From: Actinoallomurus soli
GTDB taxonomy: Bacteria; Actinomycetota; Actinomycetes; Streptosporangiales; Streptosporangiaceae
Length of the DNA: 64,000 bases
NCBI RefSeq assembly: GCF_024055715.1
Contig: NZ_JAMXMV010000016.1
Span: 1-64,000 of the forward strand
Direction of reading: 5' to 3'
Shown here: in pieces, positions 58,071-64,000 of the stretch
Layout: each line of letters begins with the position of its first letter
How positions within the stretch are numbered: position 1 is the stretch's first letter
Position numbers and translations under genes: made by a program
The notes under the pieces: generated by a model
What the model was told of the DNA's origin: nothing
Seen by the model: only the letters and a program-made list of their open reading frames with translations
The model's database searches: none

Positions 58071-58667
58071 TCAGAGCCGGTCGACCTCGGTCAAGTCGAT
58101 GTCCAGATCGAACGGCACCGTCAGCTTCAGCCGGTCGTGGTGGATGCCGGTCAGTGCGTAGTTGCGCGTCGCCGGGTCAAGCTCGTATACGTAAACGGTC
58201 GGCCGCCCGGAGGCACTTTCCACTCGCCAGAAATGCGGGATCCCTGCCTTCGCGTACAGCTGCGGTTTGCGCTCTCGATCCCGCTCCTCCGACTCAAGAG
58301 ACACAACCTCTACGGCTAGCAGGACGTCAGCCGGCCGATACGTGGTCTGCTCCGGTCCGGTAACACTCTTCGCCCGCACGACCAACACGTCGGGTTCGGG
58401 CCGCTGCCGAGGCCCAAGAGTGATCGTCATCTCACGGCGAACCCTGACGTCGGCCGGGGCGGTCCTCCGTAGACCGGCTACCAGGACGTCCATGGTCAAC
58501 AGATGGAAGTTGGCCTGCGGGCTCACGAAGACCAGACTGCCATCTATTAGCTCTGTGTGAGGTGGCAACTCCGGAATGTGATCCAAGTCCTCTGCGCGAA
58601 AGCCTTCCGCCGGAGGGATGTACCACGGACGCTCTTGTGGCATTTCAGGCATCGGCGCCGCCGTCAT
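58071..58667 (-). CDS. Uma2-family endonuclease-like protein (DUF820)
   Basis: 198 residues from the ATG at 58667 with GGGAG upstream. The PD-(D/E)XK-like core is visible: ELIDGSLVFVSPQAN, RRPEPDVLVV (rather RPEPDVLVVRA), LAVEVVSLESEERDRERKPQ and YAKAGIPHFWRV. Uma2/DUF820 genes are abundant and often mobile in actinobacteria and cyanobacteria; their biological role is unclear. It converges with corA with only six bases between the stops, where TCTGAG-CCCC-CTCAGA can form a small hairpin. Confidence 0.88.
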   Translation of the reverse strand: MTAAPMPEMPQERPWYIPPAEGFRAEDLDHIPELPPHTELIDGSLVFVSPQANFHLLTMDVLVAGLRRTAPADVRVRREMTITLGPRQRPEPDVLVVRAKSVTGPEQTTYRPADVLLAVEVVSLESEERDRERKPQLYAKAGIPHFWRVESASGRPTVYVYELDPATRNYALTGIHHDRLKLTVPFDLDIDLTEVDRL

Positions 58668-58727
58668 CTGATCTCCCTCTACGGAGACGGTCTCCAAGGA
58701 ACCTTGTTGATGCCAATCTACCAATGT

Positions 58728-59669
58728 TCACTCGACAGTGACCCGAGTTCCACGCTCCGTAATGTCCGAGGGGTCGGTGTTGGCGCCGCAGCAGACGAGG
58801 GCGAGGCGCTCGCCCGGGGCGGGGCGGTAGGCGCCGGTGAGCAGGGCGGCGTACGCGGCGGCGGTGCCGTGCTCCAGGACGAGGTGATACCGCCGCCACA
58901 GCTCTCGCCGGGCGGTGACGACGTCCTCGTCCGACACCAGGACGGACGTCACGCCGGTCCGGCGGGCGACGTCGAAGGCGATGTCGCCCACCCGGCGGGC
59001 GCCGAGGGAGTCGGACGCCACCCCGGAGACCTCCACGTCGACCGGTTCGCCCGCCGCGAGGGCGGCGTGCAGGGACGGGCAGCCGTCCGGCTCGACGGCG
59101 ACCACACGGGACCGGCCCTCCAGAGCGGCGGCGATCCCGGCCATCAGCCCACCGCCGCCGACCGCGACGAGGACGGTGTCCACCCCGCCGGTCTGCTCCT
59201 CGAGTTCAAGCGCCAGCGTGCCCTGGCCCGCGCAGATCTCCGGCTGGTCGTACGCGTGGCAGAACAGCGCGCCGGTGTCGGCCACGCGCTTGGTCGCGGC
59301 CTCGTACGCCTCGGCGTACTCGCGTCCCACCTGCGCGACGGAGGCGCCGAGTGCCTTGAGACCGGCCACCTTGACGGCGGGCGCGGTCTCCGGGACATAG
59401 ACCTCCGCCGGAACGCCCAGCTCGCGCGCCGCGTACGCGACGGCGAGCCCGGCGTTGCCGCCCGACGCCGCCACCACGCCCGCGTCCGGGAGGCCGCCCC
59501 GCTCGACGGCCGCGAGGATCCGGTTGAACGCCCCTCGGGCCTTGAACGATCCGGTGTGCTGCAGTTGCTCCAGCTTGAACCACCGCTCGCCGTCGTCGAA
59601 CACCGGAGTCGTACGGACCCGGGAGCCGAGGCGGGCCCGAGCCGCTTCCACGTCGCTGCGAGAGATCAC
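58728..59669 (-). CDS. PLP-dependent threonine/serine dehydratase
   Basis: 313 residues, catabolic-type length without a C-terminal ACT domain. PLP Lys43 lies in HTGSFKARGAFN; the phosphate loop is AVGGGGLMAGI and the asparagine loop AASGGNAGLAVAYA. The final LVCCGANTDPSD matches the serine/threonine dehydratase group. It deaminates Thr or Ser to 2-oxo acids in the cytoplasm. It starts at GTG 59669. No operon partners. Confidence 0.9.
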   Translation of the reverse strand: MISRSDVEAARARLGSRVRTTPVFDDGERWFKLEQLQHTGSFKARGAFNRILAAVERGGLPDAGVVAASGGNAGLAVAYAARELGVPAEVYVPETAPAVKVAGLKALGASVAQVGREYAEAYEAATKRVADTGALFCHAYDQPEICAGQGTLALELEEQTGGVDTVLVAVGGGGLMAGIAAALEGRSRVVAVEPDGCPSLHAALAAGEPVDVEVSGVASDSLGARRVGDIAFDVARRTGVTSVLVSDEDVVTARRELWRRYHLVLEHGTAAAYAALLTGAYRPAPGERLALVCCGANTDPSDITERGTRVTVE

Positions 59670-59818
59670 CCGTCCACCGTACGGCCTTCGTGAAGGGATC
59701 TTCCGCCGGCCGTGGGCCGTACGTCCCGTCGGTGGAAACGGCCGGTGTGCATCGCGGTGGTGGCGGGAAGAGGAAGAGAACGGTAAATCGATTGATAACG
59801 ATTGAGGCGCGGGCCCTT

Positions 59819-60766
59819 ATGAGAAAGGCGGCAGCACGGGATCCTGGGGCCGTGACGGGCCCTCCGAAGAACCGGAGCACAGCCGAACGAGTGGCCGCAC
59901 AATTGGCGACCTGGCCCGGGCTGGCCACCGGTCGACCGTCGTGCGGCGCCGGTCGCGGTTTCGCATACCGCGGCACCCAGATCCTCCACCTGCACACCGG
60001 AGACGAGGCCGATCTACGGCTCACCCGATCGTTCATCGAACGGCTCGACCAGGTGCTGGCCGAGTCCGGGCAGATCGTCGTCCGGCCGGGCGACGACTGG
60101 GTGACCGTGCGTCTGGACACCGACACCGCGGGCTCCTTGCTCATCAGCCTGATGAGCCTGGCCATCCAGGCCGCCGGGGATCAGGCATCACCGACCCGCC
60201 CGTGTACCTGGGAGCGAACCCGACGCAGCGAGCGTAGTGGGCGGTCGAGGGACGAGACCGCCCGCGAAGCGAGTGAGGAGGGTGAGCGACCCGTCGAAAC
60301 AGAGCGAACCCGACGCAGCGAGCGTAGTGGGCGGTCGAGGGACGAGACCGCCCGCGAAGCGAGTGAGGAGGGTGAGCGACCCGTCGAAACAGAGCGAACC
60401 CGACGCAGCGAGCGAAGTGGGCGGCCGAGGGACGAGACCGCCCGCGAAGCGAGTGAGGAGGGTGAGCGACCCGCCGAAACAGAGCGAACCCGACGCAGCG
60501 AGCGAAGTGGGCGGTCGAGCAGTACACCCTCGCGCGCCTCCGGCACGACGGAGACCGCCCGCGAAGCGAGTGAGGAGGGTGAGCGACCCGCCGACACGGA
60601 GCGAGACCGGCACGGCGAGCGAAGCGGGCGGTCGGGCGACGTGTCCGGCCCGGACAGCCCACGGGCTGCCCGCTCGGAGAACGGCGAGGGAACATTAGCG
60701 GCCCGGGCGTCGGAACGTTCCCTGCCTCGGCCCCTGCGTCGGATGCGACCGCTGCGCCAGCGGTAG
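59819..60766 (+). CDS. Luciferase-family DUF5519-like protein with C-terminal 30-residue repeats
   Basis: 315 residues if started at the ATG at 59819; a GTG at 59852 just ahead of the domain is an alternative. Residues about 20-120 resemble DUF5519: RVAAQLATWPGLATGRPSCG, FAYRGTQILHLHTGDEADLR and VRPGDDWVTVRLDTDTAGS. From residue 130 the protein is built of 30-residue repeats (ERTRRSERSGRSRDETAREA and SEEGERPVET), four complete plus a partial, encoded by a 90-bp DNA repeat. The DNA repeat is hairpin-forming and open in several frames, so the natural protein may end soon after the domain and the repeats may be non-coding in origin. Function unknown. Confidence 0.5.
   Translation: MRKAAARDPGAVTGPPKNRSTAERVAAQLATWPGLATGRPSCGAGRGFAYRGTQILHLHTGDEADLRLTRSFIERLDQVLAESGQIVVRPGDDWVTVRLDTDTAGSLLISLMSLAIQAAGDQASPTRPCTWERTRRSERSGRSRDETAREASEEGERPVETERTRRSERSGRSRDETAREASEEGERPVETERTRRSERSGRPRDETAREASEEGERPAETERTRRSERSGRSSSTPSRASGTTETAREASEEGERPADTERDRHGERSGRSGDVSGPDSPRAARSENGEGTLAARASERSLPRPLRRMRPLRQR
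60212..60640. repeat. 90-bp tandem repeat with internal hairpin (four units and a partial)
   Basis: Units begin GAGCGAACCCGACGCAGCGA at 60212, 60302, 60392 and 60482. The fourth carries a 27-bp insertion to 60598, and a truncated fifth begins at 60599. Each contains GGGCGGTC and GACCGCCC about nine bases apart, able to form an 8-bp stem, and the flank AGCGAGTGAGGAGGGTGAGC. Units differ at few bases, so the expansion is recent. Length in multiples of three keeps several frames open. Confidence 0.9.
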
Positions 60767-60872
60767 AGGCGGGAGGACGGGCGCTCCCGAAGATCGACGA
60801 TCGCGCCGGCGAAACGGACACTTCCCTGCTTCCCGTGACGACCACCTGCGAAGGGTCCCTAGGATCGGGCGT

Positions 60873-61562
60873 GTGACGCGGGAACGCATCCTGGTGGTGG
60901 AGGACGATGCCATCATCGGGTCCGAATTGCTGAAGGCACTGTCCGCGAGTGGGTACGAAGCGGGCCTGGCGGCGACCGGCGCGGCAGCGCTGGCGGACGT
61001 GGGTGCGCATCCACCGGATCTCATCCTGCTGGATCTCGGCCTGCCGGACATCGAGGGAGTCGAGCTGTGCCGGCGGTTGCGGGCGGAGCTCCCCCTGACC
61101 GTCATCGTCGTGCTCACCGCCCGGACCGAGGAGTTCGAGGTGGTCGTCGCGCTGGACGCGGGCGCGGACGACTACCTGACCAAGCCCTTCCGGCTGACCG
61201 AACTCGTCGCGCGGATCCGCGCCCACCTGCGCCGCCGCGCCGCCGAGCCGGGCGACCGCGTGATCAGCGTCGGCCGGCTCCGGCTGGACCTGCCGGCGCG
61301 GCGCGTCCACATGGCCGGTGCCGAGGTGGTGCTGCGGCCGAAGGAGTTCGACCTGCTGGCGGCGCTGGTGACGCGTGCGGGCGAGGTCGTGACCCGGGAG
61401 CAGCTGATGGACGAGGTCTGGGACGAGAACTGGTTCGGCCCGACGAAGACGCTCGACGTGCACGTCTCAACGCTGCGCCGCAAGCTCGGGCCGTACGGGC
61501 AGATCACCACGCTGCGCGGGCGCGGCTACCGGTACGAGCGCGAGATGGCCGCGGAGGCCTGA
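60873..61562 (+). CDS. OmpR/PhoB-family response regulator
   Basis: 229 residues from a GTG at 60873. The receiver domain has the acidic pocket VVEDD (10-12), phosphoacceptor Asp54 in LILLDLGLPD, Thr82 in VVLTART and Lys104 in YLTKPFRLTE. The winged-helix output domain has RPKEFDLLAALVTRAGEVVT, VWDENWFGPTKTLDVHVSTL and TLRGRGYRYE. It probably works with the histidine kinase encoded convergently 150 bases downstream, although the pair is usually co-directional. Confidence 0.93.
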   Translation: MTRERILVVEDDAIIGSELLKALSASGYEAGLAATGAAALADVGAHPPDLILLDLGLPDIEGVELCRRLRAELPLTVIVVLTARTEEFEVVVALDAGADDYLTKPFRLTELVARIRAHLRRRAAEPGDRVISVGRLRLDLPARRVHMAGAEVVLRPKEFDLLAALVTRAGEVVTREQLMDEVWDENWFGPTKTLDVHVSTLRRKLGPYGQITTLRGRGYRYEREMAAEA

Positions 61563-61707
61563 GCGCGGCGCGCGGCGTGGCCGCGGAGCCGTGTCGCGCG
61601 GCATGGCGGCGGAGGCGTGTCGCGCGGCGCGGCGGCGGAGGCCTGAGCGCGGCGCGGCCGCGGAGGCGTCTTGCGCGGTGTGGCCGCGGAGGCGCGAGCG
61701 CGTCCGT
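61550..61707. repeat. About six 26-bp repeats copying the response-regulator 3' end
   Basis: Imperfect units of TGGCCGCGGAGGCCTGAGCG and following GCGGC start inside the last codons of the regulator (the first holds its stop codon at 61560-61562) and run nearly to the histidine kinase stop. They occupy the whole gap between the two convergent genes, where a terminator would be expected. Confidence 0.75.
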
Positions 61708-61712
61708 ACGCG

Positions 61713-62984
61713 TCAGTCGGCGGAGCGGTAGTCGCTCGTCGGCAGGAGCAGGCTGAAGACCGGGGGTGAGGGGCGCCGCAGGACCAGGCGGCCTCCTTCG
61801 GCCTCGGCGAGCGAGCGCGCGAGGGCGAGGCCGATCCCGTGCCCGTCCGCGGGGCCGCGGAAGACGTCGGCGCCGTCGGGGATGCCCGGCCCTTCGTCGC
61901 CGACCTCGATGGCCAGTCCCTGGCCGACGTCGACCGCCGACACGGTGATGGGCACCTTGCCGTGGGTGACGGCGTTGTCGACGAGGACGTTGACGATCTG
62001 GCGTACGGCCGACAGGGAGGCGCGGACCTCGGGCAGGCCCGGCTCGATCCGCACCGTGACGTCCGTACGTGCGCGGATCTCCGCGAGCAGCGCGGGCACG
62101 TTGAGCACTCCACGGTCGGCGGGGCTGCCGCGCGAGAGGCGTACGAGGTCGTCGATGATCTCTTGGAGGTGTTCGCCGCGCTCGATCGCCGTGCGGATGA
62201 CCGCCCGCGGGTCCTCCCCCGCCAGTCCCGACTCCAGGCCGAGGAGCAGCCCGGTCAGCGGCGTGCGCAGCTGGTGGGAGACGTGGGCGCTGAACGCGCG
62301 CTCGCGTTCGAGCAGTTCGCCGAGGCGCCGGGCGGTCGCCTCCAGGGCCTGGCTGGCGGCGTCCGCCTCGCGGACGCCGACGGACCGTGCCCGGATGCTG
62401 AAGTCGCCGCTGCCGAGCGCCTGGGCGTCCCGCGTCAGGCCTTCGAGCGGTGCGGCGAGCCGGCCCGCCTGGCGCCGCGCCACCACGGTGGCGAGCCCGA
62501 CGACGAGGATGGCGAGCGCGACCATCAGCAGCCAGGCGCGTTCGACCCGGCCGCTGATGTGCTTGTACGGGGTCGCGACCCGGACGACGGCGACGATGTT
62601 CTCATCGGAGGGCACGGGCGCGGACACGGCGAGCAGGCCGTTCTCCACCGCCTCGTGGACCCGGCCGTCTCCGGCGGCCCCCGCGACCGGCGAGTTGCCC
62701 GGGCCTCGGCCCGTGACGCGGTCGCCGTCGAGGTCGTAGATGCCCACGCTGAGGTGCCGGGACATGCCGGTGGGCAGCGTCACCGGCTTCGGGCGTCGCG
62801 CGATCGTGTCGGGGACCGCCGCCGAGATCCGCGTCGCGTCGCGTTCGAGCGACTTGATCGCTTCGTCCCGGTACAGCCGCTGGAGCGCGATCGCCAGCGG
62901 AATCGCGAACAGCACGACCGCGAGGGCGGCCACGCCGACGATCGCCACGAGCACGCGCCGGCGCAGCGGGGGGATGCGGGTCAT
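61713..62984 (-). CDS. Sensor histidine kinase
   Basis: 423 residues from the ATG at 62984 (an ATG at 62999 is possible). Layout: transmembrane helix (about 12-34), short extracytoplasmic sensor (35-148), second helix (150-168), HAMP, then HisKA with His237 in AHVSHQLRTPLTGL. The ATPase domain has N box VNVLVDNAV, G1 VGDEGPGIPDG and G2 GHGIGLALARS, followed by AEAEGGRL. The neighbouring OmpR-type regulator is its probable partner. The LCP gene upstream on the same strand suggests a cell-envelope signal, which is inference. Confidence 0.92.
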   Translation of the reverse strand: MTRIPPLRRRVLVAIVGVAALAVVLFAIPLAIALQRLYRDEAIKSLERDATRISAAVPDTIARRPKPVTLPTGMSRHLSVGIYDLDGDRVTGRGPGNSPVAGAAGDGRVHEAVENGLLAVSAPVPSDENIVAVVRVATPYKHISGRVERAWLLMVALAILVVGLATVVARRQAGRLAAPLEGLTRDAQALGSGDFSIRARSVGVREADAASQALEATARRLGELLERERAFSAHVSHQLRTPLTGLLLGLESGLAGEDPRAVIRTAIERGEHLQEIIDDLVRLSRGSPADRGVLNVPALLAEIRARTDVTVRIEPGLPEVRASLSAVRQIVNVLVDNAVTHGKVPITVSAVDVGQGLAIEVGDEGPGIPDGADVFRGPADGHGIGLALARSLAEAEGGRLVLRRPSPPVFSLLLPTSDYRSAD

Positions 62985-63055
62985 TCGCACATTGTGCATC
63001 GTGAACGGTGATGTCCTGGCCGGTCCGGCGCCCCTGCCCGGGGCGCCGGGGCGGG

Positions 63056-64000
63056 TCAGCCGCAGACGTTCTTGAGGGAGACCGAGCCGTTCGAGGCCGT
63101 CGCCCCGGCCGTCGGCGAGGTCGTCGGCGTCTTCTTCTTGTGCCGCTTGACGGTCGGGCTCGCACTCGGCTTGTGCGGGTTCTCGCTGTCGGCGATGGCG
63201 TTGGCCGCCGTCCGGCGCATCACCTGGATGATCGTCGCGTCCGCCCGCCGGTCGGTGTGGAATCCGGGGATCTTGTCCGGGTTGTAGGTGAGGCTGGTGA
63301 TGTCGGCGCCGTGCTTGACGGTGCCGGACAGTTTCACCAGGGCGGGCAGCAGCGCCGACGGGATGTTGGTGTAGATCGTGTTGGTCGCGGCTTCGGCGAG
63401 CTTCTCGAAGTGGGTGACGACCTTCTGCGGATCTGCCTGCTCGGCGATGTCCTTGAGCAGGCACTTCTGCCGGTCCATGCGGTGGAAGTCGTCGTCGGCG
63501 TGCCGGCTGCGGCCGTACCACAGCGCCTGCTCGCCGTTCAGATGGTGGGTGCCCGGCTGCAGGTATCCGGACGGCGGGATGCCCCGCTCCGGCTCCCCGC
63601 CGATGGGCAGCCTCTTCTCGATGTGGACCGTCACACCGCCCATGGCGTTCACGATGTCCTTGAACCCGGACAGGTTCACCAGCACGTAATAGTGGATCTT
63701 CAGGCCGGTGAGGTAGCCGATCACGTCTTCGAGCAGGTGGGGTCCGCGTTGGCCCTTCTCGTAGCCCGGCTCGAGCTCGGGGTGCTTCTCACCGTAGAGG
63801 TACAGCTCGTTGAGGAGGCCGCAGTCTCTGCCGACCACACCGCATCCGACCTCGCCCGTGTAACCGTTCGGGAACCGCGATTGCAGCTGGGGCGGCATGT
63901 CGAACCCGTACAGCCCGCGCGGGATGCTCAGCATGACGGTGTTGCCGGTCTTGGTGTCGATGCTGGCGACCGTCATGCTGTCGGTACGGATGCCGGTACG
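63056..64000 (-). CDS. LytR-CpsA-Psr (LCP) family protein, C-terminal part
   Basis: About 314 residues visible; the gene continues beyond the window (GIRTDSMTVASIDTKTGNTV at the edge). LCP features: SIPRGLYGF, GLKIHYYVLVNLSGFKDIVN, MGGVTVHIEKRLPIGGEP, the Arg-rich substrate loop LWYGRSRHADDDFHRMDRQK, and a Lys/Thr/Pro-rich tail ending NGSVSLKNVCG. LCP enzymes attach polyprenyl-linked glycopolymers to peptidoglycan outside the membrane. It could ligate the exopolysaccharide or a teichoic-acid-like polymer. The N-terminal transmembrane segment is outside the window. Confidence 0.9.
   Translation of the reverse strand, partial: RTGIRTDSMTVASIDTKTGNTVMLSIPRGLYGFDMPPQLQSRFPNGYTGEVGCGVVGRDCGLLNELYLYGEKHPELEPGYEKGQRGPHLLEDVIGYLTGLKIHYYVLVNLSGFKDIVNAMGGVTVHIEKRLPIGGEPERGIPPSGYLQPGTHHLNGEQALWYGRSRHADDDFHRMDRQKCLLKDIAEQADPQKVVTHFEKLAEAATNTIYTNIPSALLPALVKLSGTVKHGADITSLTYNPDKIPGFHTDRRADATIIQVMRRTAANAIADSENPHKPSASPTVKRHKKKTPTTSPTAGATASNGSVSLKNVCG

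Noticed and set aside
60181-60613. Minus-strand frames across the 90-bp repeat (SLASRAVSSLDRPLRSLRR type)
   Set aside because: They exist because the repeat length is a multiple of three and lacks stops; no start signals or homologous domain were found.
60212-60640. CRISPR array at the 90-bp repeats
   Set aside because: Units are contiguous with no unique spacers, and no cas genes are in the window.

Overview
The window is high-GC actinobacterial DNA with frequent GTG starts and dense codon-biased genes. The linkage of rsmI/pmt, metG, tatD, rsmA (ksgA), ispE and an ABC-F gene, plus glmU-prs-rplY-pth, is the usual actinomycete order. Gene content (mycosin/WXG100-type genes, F420-type oxidoreductase, GntR/UTRA, LCP) fits a filamentous actinomycete, most likely Streptosporangiales/Thermomonosporaceae. 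That family placement is inference; no 16S rRNA is present.

Layout. 1-0.3 kb: remnants of two insertion sequences. 0.6-5.1 kb: a nitrogen-scavenging module (NCS1 permease with a Cys-rich tail, GntR/UTRA regulator, amidase-signature enzyme, small orphan protein). 5.2-23 kb: an exopolysaccharide locus of the Wzx/Wzy type (initiating glycosylphosphotransferase, GT2, flippase, polymerase, Wzz/BY-kinase-like co-polymerase, secreted propeller proteins, a fibrinogen-domain protein, a GH26-like lipoprotein). It also carries a sulfotransferase and the sulfate-activation genes cysQ-cysD-cysN, so the polymer may be sulfated. 23.2-27.8 kb: housekeeping operon pth, rplY, prs, glmU and tRNA-Gln(TTG). 28-37 kb: fatty-acid desaturase with a TetR gene, a divergent VOC/MarR pair with a clear operator, a frameshifted DUF488 gene, two paralogous amidases around a GNAT gene, and an ABC-F ATPase. 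37.3-43.9 kb: a visibly lower-GC island of eight co-directional genes resembling type VII secretion accessory genes (mycosin, three WXG100/PPE-like helical proteins, a glycine-zipper protein, a SseB-like protein, two membrane proteins) with no EccB/C/D/E core. It sits between ispE and ABC-F. 44-49 kb: ispE, rsmA, a toxin-antitoxin pair with a broken toxin, tatD, metG. 49-58 kb: membrane glycosyltransferases, a polyprenol-phosphate-type GT2, an unusual RsmI, protein O-mannosyltransferase and a CorA-like transporter. 58-64 kb: Uma2 nuclease, threonine dehydratase, a DUF5519-like gene with a 90-bp in-frame tandem repeat, a convergent two-component pair, and the C-terminal part of an LCP ligase running off the edge.

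How the genes work together. UDP-GlcNAc from GlmU and PRPP from Prs feed the envelope and nucleotide pathways. In the exopolysaccharide locus a sugar-1-phosphate is loaded on undecaprenyl phosphate, extended, flipped and polymerised. CysDN make APS and CysQ removes PAP, the by-product of the sulfotransferase; an APS kinase is not seen here. The window is also rich in short tandem repeats that start inside gene 3' ends and copy the stop codon, and in single-base frameshifts in non-essential genes. Both could be biology or assembly artefacts, and they are itemised below.
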